A DNA stretch of 64,000 nucleotides from Penelope pileata. Lineage: Eukaryota; Chordata; Aves; Galliformes; Cracidae. This document shows positions 25,521-37,140 of the stretch, in pieces. A model generated the notes under the pieces. The model saw only the letters and a list, made by a program, of their open reading frames with translations, ran no database searches and was not told the origin of the DNA. The DNA lies in contig WBMW01000802.1 of assembly GCA_013396635.1 (NCBI GenBank), positions 1,252,643 to 1,316,642 on the forward strand. Reading direction: 5' to 3'. Positions within the stretch are counted from its first letter, which is position 1. Each line of letters starts with the position of its first letter. Position numbers and translations under genes: made by a program.

Positions 25521-25636
25521 TGTGGTACTAAGGGACACGGGGTAGTGGTTTAGTGGGCAATATTGGTGCTAGGAAGATGGTTGGACTAGATGATCTTAGA
25601 GGTCTTTTCCAACCTTTATGAATCTATGATTCTATA
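25521..25636 (+). mobile_element. Short CR1 LINE 3' end
   Basis: The plus strand shows the familiar 3' end of avian CR1: a GGTTTAGTGGGC block, then GGTTGGACTAGATGATCTTA, then GGTCTTTTCCAACCT, and a terminal ATTCTAT-type repeat near 25630. Only about 115 bp survive, so the insertion was strongly 5'-truncated and holds no coding sequence. Good agreement with the family pattern suggests it is younger than the relic at 55.3 kb. It lies about 240 bp upstream of the LTR at 25880. Confidence 0.9.
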
Positions 25637-26101
25637 AAACTAAAGCTATTTTATTCCCTTCCCAGTATAATTCCTTTTCTCTCTTGAATTTGCTACATTG
25701 ATTATATGATTATATGACCTTTACTTCTATGAAATCTGAACAAATTTAAAAAGAAAGAAGTATTACCTGGAAAGAGTAGCAAATAACTTTTGGTTTGTCC
25801 ACAGCATCACTTTGCTATCTTGTCTTAGTTTCTATCTGAGATAGAAGTTGCCTTTCTCATAGCGTTTGGTATGAGGCTATGTTTTGGTTCTAGAAGGAAA
25901 AAAACAAATTGATAACATACCAATTGTTTATACTTGTTGCTGGGCAACATTGAACAGCGCCAATGATGTTTCAGTCTCTCAGCTTCTTGCATTGCTCTGC
26001 CAGCAAAGGGGTTGAGGGGGCACAGGGAGCTGGGAGGGGACAGGAACAAGGTAGCTGACCCAAACTGACCAAAGGGATATTCCATACCATATGACATCAT
26101 G

Positions 26102-26110
26102 TAAATATAA
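26102..26110 (+). promoter_or_regulatory. TATA-like element of the solo LTR
   Basis: The sequence AAATATAAG follows the conserved CCATACCATATGACATCA block of the LTR, where the retroviral core promoter is expected. Whether it still works is unknown; an intact TATA-like core in a solo LTR can in principle start transcription to the right. Confidence 0.4.
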
Positions 26111-26243
26111 GGGAGAAGAGTTAGCCGGAGGAGATGAGTGCTGCTCAGGGACTGGGTGGGCATCGGTCGGTGAGTGGTGCGCCCTTGTTCTGTGTATCAT
26201 TTATTTATATGTATATAATTTCTGTTATTTCTTATTAATTACT

Positions 26244-26275
26244 ATTATTATATAATTATTATATAATTATTATTA
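26244..26275. repeat. 11-bp AT tandem repeat inside the LTR
   Basis: The unit ATTATTATATA occurs at 26244-26254 and 26255-26265 and is followed by a partial copy. It lies between the promoter part of the LTR and the conserved TTTATCTCAAC block, where I expect ordinary T-rich LTR sequence. It therefore looks like an expansion that arose after or during spread of this copy. Confidence 0.75.
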
Positions 26276-26421
26276 ATTTACTGTCTTAGTAAATAGCTTT
26301 TATCTCAACTTACGAGTTCTACTGTATTTTCTCCTAATTCTCTCTCCCATCCCACTTGAGGAGGTGGCAGTGAGTGAATGACTGCGTGGGACTTACCTAT
26401 TTGCTGGGTCAAGCCACAACA

Positions 26422-29400
26422 TATCTCCAAAACAAACTTTAAACAAATGGCTCTCTGGCATTCATAATAATGAAATCTGATCAAAGTTTATGTCCCTCCG
26501 AACAGCAATAAAACATTATGTTTATGTAAAATATGTGCTCACAAATAATTATATTTAGACAAAGCATAAAAGCTTTCTGTTTATATACAAGCAACTAATG
26601 GATATGTCTTGTAGGTACTTTTCAGTCTGATCCAGTTTTGAATCTTTGAATTTACCTGAAAAAGTACCTGAACAGGCATCTTGTTTTTAAATTTCATTCG
26701 TTTTTGGACATTAATGTATAAAAGATGCCTTTCAGGTCTTTGTGCCCCTACAATAATACTGTGCATATCTACTGCACTGCAGATACTTCTAAGTTGCTTC
26801 ACTGGTACTAATTTTAATTCCATTAGTTAAAAAGGTTGTTTCTCCTCTGACACTTTTATCCCCCTTTCTTATTTTATTTTATTTCCATGGCCTTGAGTAT
26901 TATTTGAAAAATACCTGCGATGCAATGCACTACAAAGCAAAGTAGCAACAAGATCAATCATTATGGCCAACCTTTGAAAATTAATTCAATGAAATTTAAG
27001 CAACTTTCCATTCAGTCTGGAAATAAAGCTTCAATTTCAATTACAACCTCAAGGAAGCTTTGACTGACTAGGCTGTGAAATTCAGAACTTTGGATTCTGT
27101 ACTTATTTGTTCCATACATCCATACTTTTTCCATACTAATTATCCACAGACTATAAAGCAGCTATGTAAACTAAAAGAAAATCTCTTGTGCAGTTAGTTC
27201 TACAAGCGGTCATTTCGTTAACTCCCGTTCCCCAATGTGATGTTCTATGATCACACATTATCTTTTAGCAATGGCTAGGAAAGCTGAAATGACAGCCTTA
27301 ACTGAAAATATATCAAATTTTTCATTAACATTTTTCAAATGTTACAGTATGCATAAAGATTTTCTCCTAATTGTTGTAAACTTGTTCTTAGTTTACAAGG
27401 TAGTGTTACACATATCAGATGACATGTCATCAAAAAAGACGGTGTATCTTTTTGATGAATACTAAAAGTACAAATTTTAATTAAAATTGAAAATAAAAAA
27501 TACTTTCTGTAATTTAAACATATCGCTAATTGCTTCTTATCTTACAGAAGGTTATATTTTTCTCTCTTCAATTACTGCAATTTTCAATTAACAGAGAACA
27601 TGATGCTTCCAAAGTGTTGGACAGAGCAAGAGGACTGTGGATCTCTTTAAACTTAAGTACCTGCGAGATACCATTAAGCGATGTAAAGTTGACAGTCAAT
27701 TAGCCACTCGTTCTAAGTGCTTTTATTATTTGGAAGCCATTGATCTTGAATTGAGAACTAGCTTCTGATAGTTGATTCTAAACGTTTTTCTGCCACAGTA
27801 GAAAGTCTTTTATAATGAACAACAGAGATTCTGAAAATAGTTATCATAAAACAGACTGGGACTGGGTCACCATTTCTTGAGAGTGTTTAACATGCTCCAT
27901 TCACACAAATACTCAGTTTTCACCTCGATATTATTTTGCCATTTCAACAGTTTGTCATGGAAAATTTTATTCCTGGTACCTGCCTAAGGCTCATTGTTTC
28001 CTTACCCCTGAAAAATTTAGTAAAGCAGTACAATATATGACTTTACAATGTTAAAAGCGCATTTCAACTTAGAATTATAGAGGATTTAGTGTGTTCACAC
28101 CACAGTTTTCATTTACTTTGCTTGCAGCTGTGTGTACACTGCACCTGTACAAATCAGACTCCAGAATTTCACGCTATGTGCCCAGAAAAATGAGGAAAAC
28201 ATGCACACCTGTGAAAAGTTTAACAGTTTGGTGCCCAAAAAGTTAAAAAGAGAAAAAAGATGTAGGGCTTTCCATGCCTTCCTAGCAATGAGAAGAACCT
28301 ATATCCTTAAGTTATTTCAGTATTATTCTGGGAGGACATGTGGGGGTTGTGACTGGAAAAAGATGCTTTAAAGCCTCCTCCTTTATACTGACTTTCGAGA
28401 TGATCTGTTTCCTCTGGATACACTTGTGTGAAAAGTCTCTATTTCCACCATAGATATATCAGAAGAACTACCCATTGGTACACAGCAGGCATGTTTACAC
28501 CATGCTACAAAAAACAAGTTATGTGAATTTTACAACGTTTTCAGCTGAAGGCTTAATGCAGGGGAGACATGTGAGTAGTCTATGTTCCCTAAATCTTGCT
28601 GCCAAAGGATTCCTCCTATTTGCCATAGCTGCCTCTAAGATTTTCAAGAATTACTGTGTTGGGATATCTGACTCCTTATGGAAGTGACAAAGCTGGGCCA
28701 ACAGAACTTCATAATGGAGACAAAGCCTTTGAAGGACTTGGTCTCACTAGTGCAGTCATTTAAGTGAGTCTTGTTTTCTCCAAGGCTGCAAGCTTTTCTG
28801 TTTGTGATATAAAATTTCAAGGGATCAATGGAGTGCTTGCTTTATAAAGAGAGGCAGCTGCTTTGTTTCTGATATTTCAGTTCAAACTGTTTCATCCATT
28901 TCTGTGATGATTCCATATAAGGCATAAGAACAAAACAGATTTTAGCTTGTCTTGTGAATGAAGTTCTCATCACTATTTTGTCGCAAGAATACATTAATTT
29001 TGTGTAATTTTCCACTTTTTTCATTAATTATTTTAGCTGAGAGAGTAACAAGGACACATGATTACCCATTGAAACTGCATGACATGGAGGATGATAATGC
29101 ACGTAATTTGCATAGAACCTCCAATATTGAAGCTGCTAAACAGTAACCCTCAACTTCTATTTCTAGTCCTTTTTTTTGCTACAAAACATGCAGTGTTACA
29201 ACAGTTGCAGGAGACTGTACTATGTATGGGCAAAACTATATAGCCTAGAAGAAAGATATTTTTGTATTTTTTGATAATGCAGGCTTTTGTTCCTTGGTAG
29301 AAAATGCATCTCTCTTGATCTCATGAGTCAATTTAACATTCATTAGAGAGCCAGAAGAATTTCTATATTGTCTCAGTGGGACAGTATAATATATCACTTG

Positions 29401-32400
29401 TTTCTTTTAACTTGATTTTTATTTTTGTTCCAAAACTATTTTAGTTAAACTCGACCAATACCCACCTGAAGTAATCTATGATGGTCTCAGAGGCATTGAA
29501 CTTCTTAGCAGTACAGCTATTTTTAGTTTCTTGTCAGCTTCAGACTTTAGGAATTGCTGAACCCAGTAGCTGTTGCAGCTCCATGTCCCCATGTCTGACC
29601 AGTAGTGCGGCTGAGCGTGCACTCCCAAACACCACATACTCAAACATAAGCAGCACGAATGGCCTCCTCATGTCCCCTTCTCTGTCTGATCAGATTGAAA
29701 ATTTATTAGCGGAAATTTTGTCTACATACATGCAGACATACACAACATAGATCTCTCCAGTAGCAGGTCTCAGATAGTCTATCCAATAGCTGTCCCTGGA
29801 GCCCGTGGTCTCTCAGATGCTCTGAATTAATTCAACAGTTGTTAAAGCATAGGATGAAAAAGAGAAAGCAGTATTTGGGAACACATATAGATAAATCAAT
29901 AACATGATCACGACAGAGTCACCAGCTTTAGTTCCTGGTATTTTCTGGTTAGTGACCACATTAAACTATCCTCTGGCATGTTTTCTGTATGTGAACCCCA
30001 TATCACTTACACACAGCCATTGGTTTTCCCTCCCTGAAGGCTGAAATAACTTTATTGATTTTACATTTTCTTTCTGAGTTAGAATTACACCAGTAAGTGC
30101 ATATTCTCCCCCAAAGCCTTCTACAATCTCTAGTTTTGATGACTGATTTACTTAAGCCAACTGCTTATCTAACTCTCATCTCCGCCAGGAATACAGTTCT
30201 TTTTTTATAGAAATTCCCTTTTTTCACTCCATTTAAAGATACTTTTGAAATTCTCCACTGTACTAGCAAGGCTTCTCCAGTCTGAATGTTTTTATCTGTG
30301 AATCTGCCTAGTTACAGTTGTAGTGCAACATACCTGGCAGATAAATTGATTTACCCAGATTGAATCTTCATAGGACCTTTTCTCTTTCTTTTTTTTTTTT
30401 TTTTTCAGAAAGCTACATGTTCATCATGCAAACCTGTAAATGAGTAGAAAGAACATGCTTCTTTACCATACCTTGAGATAGAGTAGACATGATGTTATAG
30501 AAAAAAATAATCAGTTGGTTTTGGCTTCCTGACCTTCTGAGATGGCCTGCTGAGATTGGAAAAAAATACTTGCAATGTTCCAATGTAGTCTTGCAATGTA
30601 AAAATTTGTGCTGCTGGAATCCATCCCCACATTTGTTGGGCTGTACATTACTGGACCCTTGCTGACTTTAGGACAGTACTGCAGGCACAAGTGTTTACAG
30701 AGGAAGTCAGGCAGATGGATGAAGCCTGGTTAGATCATTTTAATCCTTGATAGAGCTGGAAAGATCTGAGTTACAATTTTAGAATACTGTGTTTTCTTTT
30801 AAAAAAGCAGTCTTGTATGACATGGCAAAACTACTAAGAAATTTTAAAATTAGAACGGATTATGCAAAGTCATGTATTGCCAATTATGGAGAAAGATGAC
30901 CCGAAAGACATAAAGCAGGATATACTAAGAAGAGCATTTTGCTAGTTTATTATGCAGCTGTCTTTGTTGAGGCTTCTTGCTGCTTTCTTTGAAAGCCCTT
31001 ACACTGGTCAGTATTAGAGTCAGGTTGGGTTAGTAATATGATCTCCTATTGCAGTATTTTTTCTGTTCTGGAATTGGTGAACATGATGCAAGATTCTCCC
31101 AGTATCCTGCAGCTCAAAGAAGAAACGAGTTTGGGATAATAAATGTTTCTGTATTACTTCTGCTCAGTCACTTCCCCATTTTCTTGGCACCACCAGTATG
31201 GCAGTATATTTGTGTGACTACTTCTATGTTTGCAGAGTAGATCCCTATTTAATCAGTACTGAAATGAAAACATCAGTCCCTTCCATGCAGGATGCTGCAC
31301 CATCTTCAAGGAGACCCCAGAAAGATCAGGAACTAACTTTTTAATCTCTTACCTCTAGTCTAACGTTGTGTATTATTATTATAGTAATCATTCAATTGCC
31401 TTGACAGAAGAAGGTACTTCCCACACAAATCTCATAGTCCTTTTCTGTGGAGAGAAGTGTCCCCTTTTGATGTTAATATCAGAAAATGCAATCCATCCAT
31501 CAAATTGTCAGGCATTACCTACAAGGCAGATAGACAGATTTTGTTCAAATGAATTTTAAGAAAGCCTTTAAAAAAAAGATAGTGGCATCTGCCCACAGCA
31601 CCACTTGGACCAATTCCTAACCTGATATAGCTGTTTGAAACTTTTCTTAAGTTGTCTGGGGCAATATGGAAGGAGTTGAATTTGGCCCTATCTATAGAAA
31701 ATCACTTGCTACTCTACTAACTTTGACGATCCAAAGACAGAACACAGTTTTTCTCCTACCGTGGGATATGCAGATTCCATTTGGACTAGATGACTCTGAT
31801 GGCAGGACACCTGATATTACAGCTTTTCCTATAAAGTCATGCTTAAATTATTAATAATTGCATTATTGCCTTAATAAATGCTGAAGCTACAATAAAACCA
31901 TGATTAAAGGTGCTTTACGAGAAGAAAATTATAGTGTCTTTTAAGCTCTGCTGTTTACAGTTAGGCAATAATATTACTGTGCTATGACACATTTACAGCA
32001 CTTTCAACCTTCTGCATTAAGCTACAGTACAGCCACTTCCCAGTTTGTTCTGAGGTATTTCTCCATCATTAAGCAAAAAGTAGGATCAATGCAAGCAGAA
32101 AGTCATTAAACAGAAAGTAGGATCGACTCAGGGCTCTGCAGTTAGGAAAACTGCCCCTTAGCTTCTCGAATATCATGAAAAACATTTTTTTCTTTGAGAT
32201 GATGTTGTAGACAAAGCAACATATTAGAAAGAGGACTGACTTTTCCATAGGTAAATACAGACATCTGCCATCAGAGTATTCTACCTCCACAGGAGGAGTC
32301 TCAAGGTGGCAGACAGTAATCAGGTAGACAGCATTGGCTGAATATCAGCACTATTAAAAGAAGCACAAGCATTTATCACACTAACCTAGAGCTTCCATCA

Positions 32401-33869
32401 TGGCTACAATACTTCATTCCTTCATGTGTTGCTGCCAAAGGTGCTTTAATTACAGGATATTCCTGATCGAATTCAAGTGGAGAAATGAGGTATATTGGAA
32501 CATAGCGATGAGCACAGATGCTGAAAACTGGTATAATGCTGCTAATACGTTTTCCAGCTTCTTCAAAATTTTCTGGTAAACTCTCTTTTGTTAGTCAAAA
32601 AAACCCTGAGAGACTTGCTAAGACCACAAACAAAAAAGTCTGTGAATTACTCTGTGCTTTTGGATAGCATTTATTTGAGATATCAGCACTGATCCTTATC
32701 TAATTCCTGACAATTCTGCTAAGGATGGTTGAAAAAGATGTAAAAGTCAAGTTTTCCATTTGTTGAGTTTAGAATTTTGATTACAAAAGGATTATTACAG
32801 TTGCACTTGCAGTTTCTACATACAGGGTATTCACATCTGACCTGAAATTCCAGACTGCACTGTACAACACAGAGATTTTTCTAGCCCTTAGGATGATAAA
32901 ACAAGCCCTGGGAAGTAAATAGTCCAATTGTGATACCTTAGAGCTCAAAACACCAATCAATTCTGCTATTTATCTCATATTTCTCTTTCCTATATTGTAG
33001 CTTATACTGCAGTTACAAACTTAATTAGATAATCTGGATATGTCATGTTTCTATTTAAAATGGCAGCTTCTGTTAGGTAAGGTTACAAAGAAGTAATATA
33101 TGTGGGAAATACAATGACAAAGATGTGGAATTTAGTTTTGACTGATGGTGAGAATTTATCATTTAAGAGGCAGGTATATTTTTCTAGCAGCAGTTTGCTT
33201 TCTGTGTTGCACATCAACATTTGCTGCCAAGTCTTGCATTTCTCTTCTCCATATGCCAAGAATAAGGTTCTTTTGCATGAATATGTCACACTTGCTCAGA
33301 ATATTTATGATTCATTCAGAACTGATGAGCTGGTGTATGTTGCCACATTTTGTCTTTACTGTTTCTAGTATTTCTCAAGTGCATAAATTAGACAGGTTTG
33401 ATGGGAACTAGGAAGTTACTCTAGGTACAGTGGAAGCAGTCTCTCCCAGTCATGATAAGAAAAAGAGCAAATTTAGAGGAATTGCACTCACAGACAAACA
33501 GGATAACATACAGACAAACTATCATAACTTGAGCCTGGACTCTGTGCTCTTTTCCAATAAAACCTAGAAATAAACTAGTACTTTCACCCATGCGTTCTGA
33601 ATTATACGTTAAAAGTTACACACAGCTAAGTTACATGTCATTCACAAGAATAAAGCTATACTGGAAGTCAGAAACATATTTTCAATGTCATCTACTGATA
33701 CCTAGTATACAAACCAGGTAATTAATCAGATTAATTACATAGAACAGTCCTTGAACATAAGTGTTTAAGAAGTAACAAAATATTAATGATGATAATCTCC
33801 AATTCATGAGTCCTCTGAACAGATGAGAAGTTTCGAATGATACCAAACTAGTGAAGTGGTACAAAATGA
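26422..33869. other. Non-coding stretch, no gene found
   Basis: Frames reach only 90 codons. The minus strand at about 29500-29700 has an open, weakly protein-like translation of about 45 residues that I cannot match to a family; I treat it as unproven. A 17-base T run ends in CAG at 30389-30408, resembling a splice acceptor, but no supporting exon follows. No repeat bodies were recognised. Confidence 0.55.
30389..30405. repeat. T17 homopolymer run
   Basis: Seventeen T in a row extend a C/T-rich stretch and are followed directly by CAG. It looks like simple sequence; a splice-acceptor role cannot be supported. Confidence 0.85.
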
Positions 33870-33917
33870 CTTCCCTTCCCTTCCCTCTTCCCTTCTCTCT
33901 TCCCTCTTCCCTTCCCT
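33870..33917. repeat. 48-bp pure pyrimidine tract, CTTCC-type
   Basis: Every base in this interval on the plus strand is C or T, built from CTTCCC and CTCTTCCC units. The centre contains the exact mirror repeat CCCTTCTCTCTTCCC. Pure mirror-containing pyrimidine tracts can form intramolecular triplex DNA under superhelical stress. It is most simply a decayed pentamer/hexamer microsatellite. Confidence 0.9.
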
Positions 33918-35385
33918 GTTCTATGCTATGTTTCTTTTCATAGCTGAGACACCCTGCTCTGAATGCACTCTAGAGACCATAATAAAAGGTCAAATGCTGC
34001 ATGGAGTGCAAAATTTTTTGCTTGTTGCACATAACTTGCAGGTGTACAGAAATATATAGCAGCAGAAATCAGTGAGATGCATATATTAATGCTGAATTTA
34101 GGCAAGTGTTTCTAAGTGGGAGACAGTTACTGGGCTAATGAGTCCCTTCCTGTTCCAGAAGTGTCAAAATCATCAGGATTTCTCTGGTTCTTCACATGTC
34201 TCCATTGACTGGCTTTGGCTGAACTGATCAGAATCTTTCTATCAAAATGAAAATACACCAGCATATTCATTGGAGCCAAAATGTTTCTATAGCTCAGAGT
34301 TAAGACACTAGTCTGACACAAGAAGACAAAAGTAAAAACTTCTTCCTTCTTCAGAGAAATATTATATCAAAACTTTAAGAATCAAGCATAGCAGATGGCT
34401 TCCACAACCAAGACCAACTCTCAAAGCATCATGGGTTATAAATAAGCTTATTAAACATTTAGTTGAGTTTGGACCCAAAGACAGATACTTTCATGTATTT
34501 CCTTTCCTATGTAAATGTTTGAATGATTTTATTTTTGTTCCAGAGCAGGAAAAAAAAAAAATTCAGTAGTTCTCCAGATACAAAATTTTCATCCTCCACA
34601 GCCTAGAGCTTAGTGCCAGATACTTCCTGAGAATGTGTGCTTTTAAGCTTTCTACATCAGTTGAATTAACTTTGACACATAACAATCTGCAGCTTTCAGA
34701 AATAACACCTAAAGAATAAATCTTTAACACTGGTCCAAATGTTTAAGAATTTGGAAGGGAGTAATTGCCTAGGTAATTTCACTAAGCAACAGAATGGATT
34801 GAACAGCAGAAATTTCCTCTGTAACTCACAAAGCAGCCAAGGTACGCTGAACGTGAAGAAACACCTTGCCTGTTTTCACTGCTGCATAAAATGAAGAGGC
34901 AGTTGAAAGGGGTAATTTTAGTAAATCTCAGAAGATTAAATGGAGGCAATCATAGAATAAGTAGTGTTCCTTTGTATATAAAACACTAACAACAATATGC
35001 TGTCAAAGATGTAATGTTTTCTTATGAATATACTTCTTTGGTTCTAAGAGCTGACTAGTTACTAAGAAGTCTGCAGATCAGCATCTCTGTAGCCCTCTGA
35101 CAGCTGTAGCATTGAAACATTTCTATAAAAGGGATCAGATGTAAATAAAGAAATGGGACTTACCCATGACCTTCCACAGATATTGAAAAGTGTAAGGAAA
35201 TATTACTTTAAGCCATAAATGTACAGTAGAGATAATGCCAAGAGAATTAAACAACCATCTGGTGTAATTATTCATCTTCTCTAAAAATAGTTTGCATGTG
35301 AATGTGGCACCATATTTCCCTATATAATTTAGAGGTTTGAGTCTAAATGAAAATTGCAGAAAATCACAGGAAATAAAGGCAAATC

Positions 35386-35406
35386 TTTTTTTTTTTTTTT
35401 TTTTTT
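35386..35406. repeat. T21 homopolymer run
   Basis: Twenty-one T in a row. If it is the reversed poly(A) tail of a minus-strand retrocopy, the body should lie to the right, but nothing gene-like follows. Confidence 0.9.
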
Positions 35407-36490
35407 AATGCAGATTAATGCATTCTCTTCTAGATAAGAAAGATCAAGAGAAAATGCCATGACTGGACAGGAACTGGGATTGAAAGAAGAGTGGAGTATT
35501 GGTGCTTTTAAAACAAAAATATATGTGACAGCAAAAACTCATCTGAAATAATCCTTCCTTCATGTGAGGGTGTATTCATGATGCTTTGTAAAATGGTTTC
35601 AGACTGTACACTTACCAAGTCAGGAACTGTGTTAATAGTACACTTTTCAGATACTGTTATGTTCTAAATAAGCAACGTAAAGAAAAATATTCTTGAGTGG
35701 AGTAATGCAAATTTTTATAAAACAGATTTTTATCATTGAAATAAATCATGCATCTTTGAGGAGGGGTAATTTGTGCTTGCTGTCCTTACTGCAAGAACCT
35801 ACCCACGCTTCTTGGAGTTTCAGGCAGTTAGAGAGCAGAACAGTCCGACCTGTGTTTAAATAGGGTATTCCACAACTGCAATAACAAATTAAATTAGTAG
35901 AAGCCTGTCCAAGGATAAGCTGCAGAAATTGTTCTCCCCAGTCTTAATTACACATTTGTGTTCTGTCATACTAGGAAACAAAATATCCATTTATAACACA
36001 GGCAGTGCTCTGCAGTTAAAAATACTGCTGGGCAACTTCAGAAAAATAGAGCAGAGGAGTTTTTGAATGATAATACGTGACTAATGCACAAAAGTAATGA
36101 ATTTGCAAAGAAAGAATGTGAAATTATGCCTCTTTACTCACATACTGTGTCCAGTATTACAACAAACAAGGAAAAGAAAATGTATAATGAAAACTAATGT
36201 GAATTCATTGCAAAATACCTGCAGTAGATGTTTGGTGCATCATTTCCCTGGACTGCGTACATGGAGGAGTCTGCGTACTTTGAAAGCCAAGTTTCCTATA
36301 CAAATATGAATAACATTGATGTGAGCTAGGCATACCTCCCCCATATCAGAAGGAGGTACCACTTCTGTATGTCAAAAATAAAAGCAAAATATTATCTTAG
36401 TAAAAAACGTTCAGAATTCAGAGTACCACAAGTGCCAAGAATGGACAGGAAGAAAACAGACAAAGATTGTCTCACAGCATTTGTAAGAAA

Positions 36491-36521
36491 TCATTTGCTC
36501 CAGATTCATCATTTGCTCCAG
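36491..36521. repeat. 18-bp partial tandem duplication
   Basis: The 13-base block TCATTTGCTCCAG occurs exactly at 36491-36503 and 36509-36521 with a period of 18 bp. Probably a local slippage duplication. Confidence 0.85.
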
Positions 36522-37111
36522 GAGATCCAAGTACACTTGATGTCAATTCTTGTTTTGCTCTTCAACTATTCAGTTGCAATCTATGGTTTTAGCAGTCTGG
36601 TTTTAATAAACCAAGAATTTTAGTCAACAGAGAACCAGCATATTACTTCTAAATCAATTAAGTAGCAATTAAGAGCAGATGGAGAGTCTGATGACAGGGT
36701 TAGGTGAAGGAAGACGTGAGCATGCCAAATTCATGACCTGCGAATCAGTCCTAGGAACATCAGTACAGTCTTTACAATATACTAGAAAGGGGAGAAGGCT
36801 CAAAACTGACACAAAAATGGATAATAACAGTATTTTTATTTATTTTTGGGAAGTCAGGTTGTTATAACTGCATCTCCACTCCCACTTATTTCAAGACAAT
36901 ATTTTTGTGCCTAGATGCTCCTATTTTTGTCTCTGTTTTATTTAGGAATAAATTCAAAGTAATTAGAGAAATTTCATAAGCTTTTTGTCTTCTGCTTGGC
37001 TAAGACCAGTGTTCAGCAGATAGCGCTTTTTTAGAATAATACAAAGTCTATTACACTCACATGTAAAACATATATATATGATACAATATTTCTGACATAG
37101 TATTTCAATAT

Positions 37112-37140
37112 ATTTCTGATATAAAGTATATATCAGAAAT
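37112..37140. other. Perfect 12-bp stem hairpin with 5-base loop
   Basis: ATTTCTGATATA (37112-37123) and TATATCAGAAAT (37129-37140) are exact reverse complements around the loop AAGTA. It lies in AT-rich DNA with a nearby related ATTTCTGACATA copy at about 37089, so part of the symmetry may come from local duplication. No terminator or transposon ends are recognisable. Confidence 0.7.

Larger units (their letters stand above)
25880..26421 (+). mobile_element. Solo LTR of an avian endogenous retrovirus
   Basis: A 542-bp block with TG...CA ends follows the order of a well-known avian LTR: TTGCTGGGCAAC near the start, GGGGGCACAGGGAGCTGGGA, a block reading CAAAGGGATATTCCATACCA, a TATA-like AAATATAAG at 26102-26110, TTTATCTCAACTTACGAG, then TTCTCTCTCCCATCCCAC and a CCACAACA terminus. 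No gag, pol or env sequence and no second LTR is present in the window, so the provirus was most likely lost by recombination between its LTRs. I could not find a clean target-site duplication. The class (ERVL- or ERVK-like) is not certain. Overlapping frames on the minus strand (25825-26200) cross it by chance. Confidence 0.88.

Noticed and set aside
25825..26200. Minus-strand open frames of 112 and 73 codons
   Set aside because: They run across the plus-strand LTR, overlap each other in different frames and have no domain; the LTR explains the sequence.
30389..30420. Splice-acceptor-like pyrimidine run ending in CAG
   Set aside because: No open exon with a donor site follows; a T17 homopolymer by chance followed by CAG is sufficient.
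31778..31800. CR1-like motif GGACTAGATGACTC
   Set aside because: Only about a dozen bases agree and neither flank continues the CR1 pattern.
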